Below, piece by piece: positions 43,005-54,375 of a stretch of 64,000 nt of DNA (position 1 is the stretch's first letter; every line of letters starts with the position of its first letter). The DNA is from Amorphophallus konjac. Taxonomy: Eukaryota > Streptophyta > Magnoliopsida > Alismatales > Araceae. The stretch covers positions 13,044,856 through 13,108,855 of the forward strand of contig CM040117.1 in NCBI GenBank assembly GCA_022559845.1, read 5' to 3'. The position numbers and the translations under genes were made by a program. Below the pieces are notes generated by a model that was not told where the DNA came from, searched no databases, and saw nothing but the letters and a program-made list of their open reading frames with translations.

Positions 43005-45529
43005 GATGTTCGCTTTGCATGGGAATGAGTGAAAATGACGCGGAGGCGAAATGGAAAGGAGATGGAGCGAAAGTAATAGCGACGTGAAATGGAGATGAAG
43101 CGGAGATGAAGCGGAGAGAACTGAAAAGCGGACATCAAGGCAAAAAGGCACCCGTCACAACCAACAAGCGATAGGAATTCTCCCGAAAATGCTAAACTAA
43201 CCACCTGAAATGATTGACAAGGAATTGACATGTCTGGAGAACTAACTAAGGGAGGAAAGGAAACACGACCAACCTCATCGGGGACACAATCCACGGACAA
43301 TGAGGGGATCGGAAAGAACACAGCGTAAGAGCTGGATAGGAGAATAAGATTGAGATAAAATCCAGACAGGAATCACGCTGGCCAACCAGACCAAGCGGCA
43401 TGATCAGAGAAATCGTTTGAATTCAGAGTGGAATTAAGAATCTCTTATCCAAGAGAACTGAGGTGCAATTAACCATTTATTGAGGAGAAATCCTTGAACA
43501 GATCACGAGACGTGAGTGCTCAAAATGACATGATGTGAACATGAACGAATATGAACGAGCATGACATGAACATAACATAATAAGAGAAACATGAACAAAA
43601 CATGGCACAACATAACATAACGAAGATGGATGAAACATAACAAACGAACAAATGGCAAGCATGCATGCAAATAAAGGCACGGTGGGACAAGACAACACGC
43701 AAGCGGTGGGATAGCACACATGGTGGTATAAGGACATGGTGGGGCAAAGACACGGTTGGGAAAAGAACATGGGACATAAAGGGATGACTAACAACATGTG
43801 CAAGACAACTAACAATACGTGGTGAGGAACAAAATAGCATGCGTGGGACAACATGGTGGGACATAGACACGGCGAGACGAGGACACGGCAGGACAAAAGA
43901 CATAAACAAATATGCCCTTCAATCAAAACCCAAGATCAGCCGAAGTAGAACCGCCAGGTTCATAGTCGTGTGGTAAAGTCCTCTCATAGATATAATCATT
44001 GCAAACAAAAGTTGAGAAGGACACAAGCTTCAGAATAGATCAAGAGATATGATTGAAGAAGAGAACAGATCAGAAGATGTGGACATGAGACAGAGCACAA
44101 AGATATAGTAAGGAATGCCCGAGTACATGCAACCTGCACACTTAGCAAACAGATTACGTATCTATTCTCAAAATAAAATGTAAAAGATAAATATTTTTAA
44201 ATTTTTCAATTTTCTTGATTTTTTTTAGATTTTAAAAATATTTGATTTTTTTAACAATATTTTAGTTTTTTTGATTTTGAACAATATCTCAATTTTTTGG
44301 ATTTTTTTTAAAATATCTCATTTTTTTAGATTTTTGACAATATCTCTTTTTTTTGGTATTTTGAAATAGCAATCCGCAGCACCCAAAGACAGGCTCGAAC
44401 TACTGGCCAGGGATCGCCGTCCCTCCCCTCTCATTAAAGACTTCCATTGAGTAGGACGTGCATGTGAGGGTGGCTTACTATAACCAATCGCCTCTAAAGA
44501 ATGGTGCCCCTACTAAGGCCATACCAGGGATACAACCCAGCCTAAGAGGGAGAAGCAGAAGAAAATTGGAGACAAGTTTTATGCAGGATGGGGGATATCA
44601 AGATTCGACTTCCTTCCAGGGCACTACCCCTCAAAGAGATAGTCTGTTGCGCCGAGGGTTTGTGTCTTTGATTTTGAGACCCATATTTATCAGGCATGCA
44701 TGCGACCGGGCTCATGACGTCCCGCGGGGAACTTTACTGCCACTCTTTCCATGCCTTTGATTTATAATTTTCTTTTGATTCATCATTGATTTTCATTTGA
44801 CAACCCTTGTTGGCTATATATTGCATGAAAGCTCACTTTTGAGGGTCAAGACTGCCCCTATTTGAGACCTCTCTCGTATTAGGGAGCGCCTAGGTTAGTC
44901 ATCTCATCCATCCATCTCTTGCCCCTGCACTTGGCTGAGCAGAGAAGAGAAAAAGGCCTTTGTGCATACCCATTGTATGGCTAAAGCAACAACGGTGTTA
45001 CTCAGAGAGATCGGCTATGGCTCACCGTGTAGTATGGGAAAAACCCATACTCAAAGGTCACCCTCAACGATCGGGGAAAGAACTGGACTCCTAGCACGGA
45101 GCTATCACCAGCCTAAGGATGCCGCAGAAGCGAACTCATTTGACTAGGCTTAACTAAGCAAATCTCTAAAAGCCACTTAACCATGTTGAGGAATAGCATT
45201 ATTAGTATGTGCATGAAGTATAATGAAAATGATAGCATATTCTTGCACAAAATAACGATACCTCACAAATCCATAGTGTGGAAGTAGCATCCTGACATGA
45301 TTTTGATCATCGAGCTTCGTGCAGCACGAGCTTTGTATTCCTTACTTGACAGGACGAAAGGGAGAGGATAGCAAAGGATCAAAGATTCCTCTACATGGAG
45401 GAGCGACAGACACGACACTGGACGAAGAAGGATAAAAAGGAAGAGAGACGAGGGCTAGAACTCCCTCGTTAAGGTGTAGAGACCTTGATAATAAGGAACC
45501 AATTACAGAAGAAACCAGATTAGCTGAGA
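43005..45529 (-). other. Internal B 3' non-coding region
   Basis: No gene seen. 43005-44100 resembles 16441-17390. 43520-43900 is rich in AACATG/GACA words. 44170-44360 holds T-rich repeats like 24425-24720. 44380-45180 resembles the post-pol region of internal A. There is no antisense PMD gene here, unlike internal A. Confidence 0.55.
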
Positions 45530-47086
45530 TCAAGGCGGGCTAAAGCCTCGAAAATAGCAAGAGAAAGGGCGAAGACCCCAAAAGGGTGAAGAGGAGAGAG
45601 TAGAAAGATGATAAGAAGAATCATCCGACGTGGTCGGAGAAGAGGGACGAGAATCATTCGACAGTGCCGGAGAAGGAGAATGGGAGACACCCGACAAGGT
45701 CGGGGAATAAGAAAAACCCGGAGATACCAGAGGAGAAAAATCAGAGGAGGACATAGACTGAGGCCGAGCATGGTGAGGAGATGGAAAGTTCGGAGGTTCC
45801 GGATGGGAAAAGGAAGAACGGGGATTTGCGGACCCGAGATGGGAGGAGAGAATCGTGGAGGGAGAATTAGGAGAGGGAAGATACACCACCCAGGGGTGGG
45901 AACCGAGCAGAAGAAATGATGAGTGAAATGAAGAAGAAGGAAGAGAAGTGGACCCCTGAGTGCATAACTGACGGCCCTTAAACTTACGCCGTCGCCTCTT
46001 CTTAGCTGATACTTCTTGAACATGGACTCGCCTGGCGCGGGCTCGAATCTTTGGGCACCTTGCCTTACAATATCTTCTCAAATAGCGAGCCCATCTAGCA
46101 GATGGCCTAGCCCGGCTATGAACATACAGCTTTGCTGGGGCAATTACCCCTAGACACCCCGTGCTAACAACAGTAAGTGAGCATTCTTGGACAAGTAACC
46201 CTTCAGAGTGATGAATATCACAAACCCACGTCGTTTTGTCTCTCGGCACTAGAAGCATGAGATTCGACAACTCCACTTGGAACTCAGCCTTGAAGCACAA
46301 CTCCCTTGATAAAAGAGATGGGTGAAGCTGAGGGAGAGTAATACACGGCGTTGACATGGCCGGTTTGCTAATAAACAGAGGAAGATTGCATAACAAGTGC
46401 AGAATATCCTTGGAAAGTGTAGAAGATACAGCCAATTGCCCCTTGAACATAGAATCCATAATCTGCTTGGCGACCGTATGCGTTAGCAGAACACGGGTAG
46501 AGAACCCTTCTTGGCCTGTCATCTGAAAAGCAATAGAGCGAGGAGAAATAATAGCATCAACGGTGAACTCTCCGGCGAGCAAGGAGATTGCCACCGGCCT
46601 CGCTCGGGAAGAAACTGGCATCAACTCAAGGGAACTCTTCTTAGCAACTGTCATCTTTGAAGGTAGAGGCGCATCATCCCCAAAATAACCAGGGACGAGG
46701 ACACGAACCGGCATCCGACAGATAAAATCCTGAATCTTGAAATGCATGGCCGGCACTGAATCATCATGACTTGGCTTATTTTCTCCCTGGGGATTAGACC
46801 CAAGGGGCACCATGGGCAACGCACACCCGAGCCGTGGGGTGGGAATAGGTGGAAGAATGGGGATAGGAGTAGATTCAGAAGACGCGGGGGTTTCAACGGG
46901 TATGGTGTGTTTAGGTGGAGGCAAAGGTAAGGGTGGAGGTATGACTTGCTCGGGCGAGGGTGGGAAAGGCAAAATTTGCTCAGGCTCGGTCAAAGGTGAT
47001 GGCGGGGGTGATGGAGGTTTAGGCAATGGTGAGGGTGGCGGAGATGGTGTAGGCAATTGAGAGGATGGTGGAGATGGTGATGTGGT
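45530..47086 (-). CDS. Internal B ORF2, unknown protein in the place of pol
   Basis: 508 residues from the ATG at 47056; the frame is open back to the gag stop at 47087-47089 and in the same frame as gag. Residues 1-75 are Pro-rich. Residues about 95-300 look globular (MTVAKKSSLELMPVSSRARP; LLAGEFTVDAIISPRSIAFQ). A strongly basic segment at about 300-350 (RRVHVQEVSAKKRRRRKFKG) could bind nucleic acid or act as a nuclear signal. The rest is Ser/Pro-rich. I recognise no protease DTG, RT, RNase H or integrase motif and cannot assign a function. Read through the TAG, gag and ORF2 would give about 1,210 residues. Confidence 0.6.
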   Translation of the reverse strand, partial: TTSPSPPSSQLPTPSPPPSPLPKPPSPPPSPLTEPEQILPFPPSPEQVIPPPLPLPPPKHTIPVETPASSESTPIPILPPIPTPRLGCALPMVPLGSNPQGENKPSHDDSVPAMHFKIQDFICRMPVRVLVPGYFGDDAPLPSKMTVAKKSSLELMPVSSRARPVAISLLAGEFTVDAIISPRSIAFQMTGQEGFSTRVLLTHTVAKQIMDSMFKGQLAVSSTLSKDILHLLCNLPLFISKPAMSTPCITLPQLHPSLLSRELCFKAEFQVELSNLMLLVPRDKTTWVCDIHHSEGLLVQECSLTVVSTGCLGVIAPAKLYVHSRARPSARWARYLRRYCKARCPKIRARARRVHVQEVSAKKRRRRKFKGRQLCTQGSTSLPSSSFHSSFLLLGSHPWVVYLPSPNSPSTILSSHLGSANPRSSFSHPEPPNFPSPHHARPQSMSSSDFSPLVSPGFSYSPTLSGVSHSPSPALSNDSRPSSPTTSDDSSYHLSTLSSSPFWGLRPFSCYFRGFSPP

Positions 47087-49171
47087 CTATGGAGCTAGTG
47101 GACATGGCAAGGATGAAGGAGGGGATTGTGGTGCCCACCGTCGACGTATCGACACAACGCGCCGATCGACATTGGGGGTGAAAGTAATGGTGGAAGAAGT
47201 AGAAGAAGGGGAGGTGGCACTAGCCTGAGCAGAGGCTTGGGTTTGTGGCGACGATGGAGCCGGGGTAGGAGATGGCGGAGGTAACGGAGTAGGTGATGGA
47301 GCGAGTGCAGCACTAGACGAGGAATCACAGGGGTGCCCCTGGCCTTGAAGTAACGGAGACGGCGGCCCGGGTGGCACTTCTTGCTGCTGTTGTTGGCTGC
47401 GAAGATGTAAAATGACTTTGTGAATAGCGGCCCAATCAATCCTTTTCTTAGCTTCCAGATCATAAACATAATCCCGGAACTCGGGACAATCCTCAACCAA
47501 ATGCCCCTGCTGGCGGTGAAAATCACAGAACTGAAGCATATCCCCGACCGTGGGTCGACAAGGCACAACCGGAGAGAGAGACAACGCGTGAGTTGCCATC
47601 AAAGCCTTAAAAATGTCGGTAAAGCACTCCGGCAACGGAGGACAAGGAGCCCGCTTCGGGCAAGGCAGATGCCGAGGGGTATGAGGTGGTGGAGAAGGTT
47701 GTGGAGAGGGAAGCGCAGGTTGCGTAGGTAATGGAGTGTGGTTGGCAGAGGTGGAGGGATTTGGTGAAGGCATATATGGAATGGAGTGGGGAGGTATGTA
47801 GACGGCATCCACCTGCTCGGGATGTGGTGTGACCTTGACCGGGGGTGGAGACGGAGGCGGGTATGCGGACACAGGAGGCTGACTCATGGAGGGTTGATAT
47901 GCGGAGGCGTATAGGTATGTAGAGGCGGGGGGTTGGCTCATGGAGGGATATGTGGTGGAAGTCTGACTCATGACGGGCTGACTCATGGGAGCGTAGGGTT
48001 GGAACGTGGAGGGTGAAGTTTGATATGTGGAGGTGGATGGTGGAGACTCGGGGTCAAGGGAATCTTGGATTTGTTGGCGAATGAAGCGGGCTCGGCTGTA
48101 AAGTTGTTGCCAGGAGGTAATGTTGTTGAGGGCTAAGATGAACCGATATTCAGGCGTTGCATTAGAAATTAACATCTTGATTTGCTCTCCCTCCGGAATG
48201 TGTCTCGAGACTTGCATGGCAAGGCGATGCCAGCGGTCGGCAAAGGTATAAAACTCCTCTTCAGGCTTCATCATCTCATGGGCTAGATCCGCGATAGAAT
48301 ACTTGGGCCTAACCTGATCTTGAAACTGCTGAATAAATCCCTCTTGTACAGCTTGAAAATTCATAATCTTCTCTTGCGGCAACGAAAAGAACCAATCCCG
48401 AGCCGGGCCTTCCAATGACATACCAAATAGATAAGCCATCAAGTGTTGGTCATGTCGAAATCGGGCCGACGCATAAACAAACTCCTTCAAGTGCACATAC
48501 GGGTCACTGACTCCACTATAACAACGATATGTGGGAATTTGTGATGGAGGTGGGAGCCGAAGACCTTGGAAAGAGAATGGAACACTTAAAGAGGATTTAG
48601 GATCAATCCGACGTTGAAGCTCATCAAGCTGGCGTTGGGCTTGAGCAATCATCTCCTGGGTAGGGAGACATCGAGAAGAATATGGGCCAACTTGAGCAAG
48701 AGGTTGTGAATTAGGACCAATATGATGGTAATGGGCCGGATAAGAGGATCCGGGCTGAGAAGAAGAAGGGCCCATTCCAAGAATGGAAGGATATGTGGGT
48801 CTGGAAGAAGCATGAGCATAAGGACCCATTGGGCTGGCAGCAACATGGGCAGAAGGATGAGGCCCATTAAGAGAATAAGTCCCATTAGAAATCGGGCCAG
48901 TAGCATATGAAGGAGAAGAAAGAGGACCATGAACAGAAGATGGACCATTATGAGAAGAAGGCCCATTAAGATGAGACGTAATGATGCGTTGGGCCTGGCC
49001 CGGGTCCATTTGGCGAACAAGGCTTGAAAGATGGGCCATGAGATTAGCATGTTCCTCAGATGGATCAGAAGGACAATGGGAAGATGGGCCCGCGTGAGAA
49101 GAGGATTCCACATGGGAATAAGAAGAAGATTGGGAAAAAGAATGATACACGGGGTTAGAATACTGCTCCAT
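47087..49171 (-). CDS. Internal B gag
   Basis: 694 residues from ATG 49171. A Ser/Pro-rich start, then the gag domain (YRCYSGVSDPYVHLKEFVYA; DWFFSLPQEKIMNFQAVQEG; EEFYTFADRWHRLA; MLISNATPEYRFILALNN), a Pro/Ser/Gln linker, and an unusual zinc knuckle CDFHRQQGHLVEDC (CX2HX4HX4C) near residue 555, followed by YDLEAKKRIDWAAIHKVILH. It ends at a TAG, with the frame open beyond. The knuckle is intact here but broken in internal A, so this copy may be better preserved. Confidence 0.85.
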   Translation of the reverse strand: MEQYSNPVYHSFSQSSSYSHVESSSHAGPSSHCPSDPSEEHANLMAHLSSLVRQMDPGQAQRIITSHLNGPSSHNGPSSVHGPLSSPSYATGPISNGTYSLNGPHPSAHVAASPMGPYAHASSRPTYPSILGMGPSSSQPGSSYPAHYHHIGPNSQPLAQVGPYSSRCLPTQEMIAQAQRQLDELQRRIDPKSSLSVPFSFQGLRLPPPSQIPTYRCYSGVSDPYVHLKEFVYASARFRHDQHLMAYLFGMSLEGPARDWFFSLPQEKIMNFQAVQEGFIQQFQDQVRPKYSIADLAHEMMKPEEEFYTFADRWHRLAMQVSRHIPEGEQIKMLISNATPEYRFILALNNITSWQQLYSRARFIRQQIQDSLDPESPPSTSTYQTSPSTFQPYAPMSQPVMSQTSTTYPSMSQPPASTYLYASAYQPSMSQPPVSAYPPPSPPPVKVTPHPEQVDAVYIPPHSIPYMPSPNPSTSANHTPLPTQPALPSPQPSPPPHTPRHLPCPKRAPCPPLPECFTDIFKALMATHALSLSPVVPCRPTVGDMLQFCDFHRQQGHLVEDCPEFRDYVYDLEAKKRIDWAAIHKVILHLRSQQQQQEVPPGPPSPLLQGQGHPCDSSSSAALAPSPTPLPPPSPTPAPSSPQTQASAQASATSPSSTSSTITFTPNVDRRVVSIRRRWAPQSPPSSLPCPLAP

Positions 49172-50604
49172 GAGGGCAAATGGAGACTTAATATAAGGAG
49201 ATCAAGGACAATACAAATGGGGAAGCAATGACTTAATGGGCTCGAGGACAAGAGGGGACTGACCCACTAATGGACAACGGACCAGGGGACAATGGACTAG
49301 ATAATGGACACACAAAATGGGCTAAGCTAAATGGGCCTAACAACAACAAAACATATGGATGATGAAAGAATGCAACACAAAAACCACTAATGGGCTTGGA
49401 CAAGCCCAAACAACACAAACAATGCAATGTGAGAGTTTTCACCCAAGTCAAACAAGTTGATATGATGGGAAATCTTTTAGTGGTTTTAATAGACCTTTTA
49501 ATGATTTGAATTAGAAAAAATTCCCTCAAGATAGGAATCTTATGGGAATAAGGTCCAAACTTTGGGTTGACTAAGGTTAACTCCCTCACACTTATGCAAA
49601 TGTAAACCTAAGGGGTGGAAAGGTACAACCGGCCCGGTGTCCATGTGGGAATCCACGGCTCACGGAGACTTATGGAGGTCCCGGATAAGATCACCTAGTC
49701 GACTCCAAGGAATATGGAGGGGAGAGGATCACTTACCAAGGTAGGAAATGCAACTATGATATGCAATGTATGGCCCTATGTGCACCGGAGTGCATGCAAA
49801 TTCTAGCTTAAAGCTAGAAAATCAAGACTAGATTAAACTATGCAAACTTGATCCAACTAATACAAATAGTATATGGATAGAAAGATAATACAAAGGTCTG
49901 CACGACAGGCCCAAGAACAGATCAATCTGACCCCGGGAGGTCAATCAAATCACTGAGCAAAGTTGCCCCCGTGAACCTGTGTGCAGACCACATGCAGATT
50001 TTATGCACAAAATGCTAAAATGATGACAATTTTTAACTAAGCAAATGAGACCCAAATGATGCAAATAAGCTATGGATGGAAAGACAATACAAAGGACTAT
50101 CCAATGGAACAAAAATCAATGCAATCAGACGTCGGGAAGGCAGTCAAATCACTGAGTAAAGATGTACATGTGAACCTGTCCCAGAGCCTGCCTGCAGAAC
50201 TTATGCGCAAAACTTAAAAAGTTGGACAAAGTTAGAATATGCAAATATTAACCAAATGATGCAAATGATATATGGATGGAAAGACAATACAAAGGGCTAT
50301 CCAACGGAAGAAAAATCAGCATAATCGGACTCCGGGATCAAAAGTTATGCCTCGACGAATACGGCCCTGTGAGCATGTTCGCAGGACTGCCAGAAGCTGT
50401 AACGGTCTACCAAATGACCGTTACACTGCTCTGACGGTCTACTATAGGACCGTCACACTACCAGAGCCCTTAAAACCCCCCAAATAGTGGAAGAATGGAT
50501 AAAATATCACCCAAACATGCACATGCACACACCCAACTCACAAAAGAGCATGAAAACAAACGTGATGGGCATTGGTGTCCCACCGTGATCGCCAAAAAAC
50601 TATC
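49172..50604 (-). other. Internal B leader and candidate primer site
   Basis: No gene seen. 49860-50330 contains three imperfect repeats of about 180-200 bp, each with GGATGGAAAGACAATACAAAG and CTGAGTAAAGNTG-like phrases. TAACGG pairs lie at 50400-50455. The minus strand reads TGGCGATCACGGTGGGAC just inside the LTR. Confidence 0.55.
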
Positions 50605-52332
50605 TGTTGATTTATTTGCTTCCTTCTTTTTGTGGGTTTGTGATGTATGATAAAGATGATAAGCAAAAAAATAATGATCTCAATCAACCCAAGGACATGT
50701 GAACCATGAACCTAGGTAGTCCAAACAAGCTCTAGCTTGGGCAATGCTATCTCAACCAAACTAATCTAAGGAAATAAAGAAAAACACACGCCGGAGCGTG
50801 GAGCAAGGGCAAATAAAACACACCGCGTGGGTGGAACAAGCAATGGAATATGAGATATGAGAGAGAAATCAATGCCCAATACTAAGGAAAGAACGTGATC
50901 GCCACCAAAGTAAACACAAGTCAAGGACTTGAAAATACCTTGGAAATAGGTGGATGAAGCACCCGCCCACGAGAGAGAAAAACCAGTGAAATCTGCAGAT
51001 CATCCTTGAATGTAACGGTCCAGACCCTGTGCGTCACAGGAGTGTGACGGTCGCACGATGCACCGTTATATGAACCTGACGCGTCTTCTCAAGACCATCA
51101 GACAACCTGCAGAAATAGCTTATGAATTCTTTGAACTCCAAATCTTCCAGCCGGCCAGAAGACTTGGGCCTCGTTTGATGAACCTGTAAACCTGCCAATG
51201 AACGTGAAACACAAGAAAACAAACCCAGATCAGCCCTTTAAACAACCATAGTATCAATTCTTAAGGGAATTAAGATCATTTAAAAGGAAAGGGAAGTACC
51301 GGGGAAGTTTTAGTTTTTTAACCCCTCTGGGCATTTTAAAAGATAGGAGGATGTTTAGATGACGAAAAAAATAGATGCAGAACGTGGAATAAGGAAGAGG
51401 GACAATGCTTTGAGGAAAAGGAAGAAGAACACAAGTGTGATAATGATGAACTTTGAAACTCAATAGAACGAATACTCCCTTCACCGTGAAGCAGATGGAC
51501 GTGAGGAACAATTCTCCCTGGTTGGATGTGGCTCCAGAATGCGGCAGCACTTCGACGTAAACTCCAGATCTTCCTCTCTCGGGCCATGAAGTTAAGGGTG
51601 CTATTTATAGGCCCTCAAACTCTCCGGTCGAACAGAGGATAATCCAGCAAGAAAAGAGGATAACTCTTAGCAAATCCTTGAAGATAATATCACTAAGAAT
51701 CCATAGAAATAAACAGAAGGTTCTGAGGATCAGATTTGGAAGAGAAATCACAAGATCAAACTCTTATCTCGACCACGGAGTAGCAGAGAAAAGGTCTGAA
51801 CTGTCAAGACTCTCTGTTGGATGTAACGGATGCACGACAGACCGCCACAGGTAAATAACGCGCCCAGGAGAGACCGTCACTATCAACCTTATCTCAAAAG
51901 AGATAAGATCAACAGAAGAAGATCAAAACAATAGGACTCTTGAATGAATGTAACAGCCATGGGTGGACGCTTTATAGAAAAGTAACGGGTGCACGACAGA
52001 CCTTTATACTCAATGGATAGGCCAAAGGATAAGGATTGAAACAAAGCCTTAAGTCGTAGGACTCTTCAATATGTAACGGCCATGGGCACATGCGTTAGAT
52101 GAACATAACGCCCCAGGTGCAGACCATTAGTAACAATGAGGATATAAATGATAAGATCTTGTAAGTTTCATCAAACGAGAAATCGCGGAACCATACTCAA
52201 CCAAGGAGAAGACCCATGAAATAAACTTCAAACTGATGAAGGAGACTCAACGAAGGAATGAATAACTTGGAGCATCACATAGAGTGAACAAGGAGATGAC
52301 CCGACTTATCTGTCATAAAACGGGTGTCAACA
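50605..52332 (-). repeat. 5' LTR of X
   Basis: 1728 bp, the counterpart of 14699-16427, with a few per cent substitutions by eye. TATA (CTATAAATAG on the minus strand) at about 51601-51610. Followed by CCCGG. Confidence 0.85.
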
Positions 52333-52337
52333 CCCGG
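52333..52337. other. Right target-site duplication of X (CCCGG)
   Basis: Matches 14694-14698 and lets the PMD reading frame rejoin. Confidence 0.85.
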
Positions 52338-54375
52338 CTCAGAGGGAGCGAGTGGACCGAGATTTGGGGAGATTTCTATTCTTGATGCTCGAGAGGCTAT
52401 TGCTGGGCACGAAGGGGGACATCATCAACTGTAGATTCTTGGGCATCCTTGAGAACTTAGAGGGCGTTGGGAGGTACGCGTGGGGAGCCACCCTACTGGC
52501 GCACCTGATGGTCGATCTGTCTACAGGGACAGGTCGAGAGACGACCGTCAGTGGCTTCTCACCTTTTCTTCTTGTATGCATGTCTTTTTATCTTATTTAA
52601 ATGCTTATGATTATGACTATGCTTATAAATGCTTACTAACGCAATTGATGGATGCATGTGTGGAGTCACTTATATATGCCGATGGGCCGTGCCGATCCAT
52701 GACCCAGAGACGAGGGAGCGTTCCCACTAGCACGATGGTGGTTACCCCTGATGACTAGAGCGCCACACGCCTACGAGTTGCGTGTTCTTCGGTGGGAGTT
52801 TCGCGACTACCCCGCCTCACTGGTAAGCGTGTTAAATATGATGCATTTCCTTTTATTTCCTGTTTTATGAAATATGATGATATGATTGATATATGATATA
52901 TGATATATGATGACATGATGTGAATGCAGGTGGTTTGGAGGCCCTACCAGGGTATGACCGAGGAGGGTCAGCCTTGGGTCGTAGCGGGCCGACCACGCTT
53001 TGGGCGTGAGCTTTGGGTTCACTGCCTGAATGAGATCGAGCCGCTACAGCTTAGGCTGGCGATGAGGACCCTCGGCCTACACCAGGAGTGGGTCAAGGTT
53101 GGAGAGCCCCGCGGGATTGGACGAAAGACCCGCGGACGCACAAAGGCGATCGACTGGAGGATCCGGTTCGCGGACCAGTACGCCGATTGGCAGCTCGGCG
53201 GGACACGGGTCACTTCACAGGCGGCGGATAGTTCAGAGTACCTCCGGTGTTACTGGGAGGTCTACGTCGGTCAACCCCAGATGAGGGTCACAGGGGTATG
53301 TATGAATGCATTTTCTTTTCTTTTTCTGTAAATGATATATACCTATTATGCAACTAATATGTAATGAATGCAGGATGCACGGGATGTGGCGGCGATGGAC
53401 ATGCAAGTCCATCTTTACTGCTTGGAGGCTCAGCTTGCAGCCACACGGGCAGACTTGGAGACCTTTGTGAGTGCAATTATCTATATGCAAATGATTTCCT
53501 GAATCATTATTGATTAGCCACTGACAATCTTAATGAACACAGTGTGCCCCGCAGGGAGCGATAGAGAGAGAGACAGGAGGAGCCTCCAGCTCGAGGGGGC
53601 CGAGCACAGAGGTGACTGCACTAGAGGAGCAGCTTGTGGGAGCGATTACTCGGGCCAAGGCGGCGGAGCACGACCTCGCAGCGCGGGTAAGCTTAGAACC
53701 ACACTCATAAATGCACTTTGATATATCATATGTGTGTTCATAAAAACTTGTGTTTCTTGACAGACCGAGGAGCTCCGAGCCCCGCTTACTTGTATCGAGG
53801 CGGGACAGCGTGAGATGGCTGCACGGGTTAGTTCACAAAACAATATTCATATGCGTTATTTACTTTTAAGAAATCTAATGATATTAATATGATGCGATGC
53901 ATGCAGGTCACAGAGCTAGCAGAGGCGAGGAGACAGACAGCGCTGGCGTACACCGAGGTTGCCATCCGCGATCAGTGGGTTTCCGAGCTTGAGCAGGCGC
54001 TGGGGCGGCGAGTGGAGCTGCCTAGAGATACGACCGAGCTGAGAATCCTTCTCGAGGTGGAGCAGAGGGAGCGCACCCGAGAGAGGGAGGAGTGGATGGC
54101 GGAGTGGACTCGTGAGAGAGAGGAGTAGATAGCACGCGAGCACGAGCTCGCGAACCTGAGGACGTAGCTAGGCGTGGTACAGGAGCGGCCTCGAGTGATA
54201 AAGGAGCGCCTCCAGAGGGGCAGAGAGTAAGCGCGAGCTACGGGACACTCGAGCGCCTTTGCCAGCACGACTTACTTGGCCAGTTCCTCGACCCAAAAGA
54301 GGAATGAGGCAGAGGAGCAGGCTCGAGCTCCAGCGGCTTCCCGGGGGTCCATGCCCCCTCCTCGGGCTCGTCACT
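52338..54375 (+). pseudogene. Z-PMD gene, remainder of exon 2 and exons 3-8
   Basis: Exon 2 resumes (RFLFLMLERLLLGTKGDIIN; GVGRYAWGATLLAHLM) and ends at a GTATGC donor at 52573. Exon 3, about 52655-52822, has WSHLYMPMGRADP, a TGA, then readable sequence; its acceptor looks mutated. Exon 4, 52930-53295, carries RELWVHCLNEIEPL. Exons at about 53374-53466, 53554-53685, 53764-53828 and 53907-54375 encode Ala/Glu/Arg coiled coil, as in X-PMD. Stops occur at 54126, 54166 and 54228. Each piece aligns with 18840-20635, which confirms the intron pattern. The gene was captured in Z and decayed. Confidence 0.7.

Larger units (their letters stand above)
14699..52332 (-). mobile_element. X: compound Ty3/gypsy Tat-lineage retrotransposon, 37.6 kb
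   Basis: The outer LTRs (1729 and 1728 bp, both TGTTGATTTATT...GTGTCAACA) are flanked by CCCGG on both sides, so the whole span entered as, or grew from, one insertion. The transcription sense is minus. The order from the 5' end is: LTR 50605-52332, internal B (43005-50604), Y LTR 40903-42991, internal A (16428-40902), LTR 14699-16427. Internal A includes a later chromovirus insertion. Tat assignment follows from the second, archaeal-type RNase H, the G-patch after protease, and antisense extra genes between pol and the 3' LTR. The outer LTRs differ at a few per cent by eye, so X is older than the chromovirus. Confidence 0.8.

Noticed and set aside
45520..46023. 167-codon frame overlapping internal B ORF2
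   Set aside because: Out-of-frame shadow of ORF2's basic and Ser/Pro-rich region, with no features of its own.
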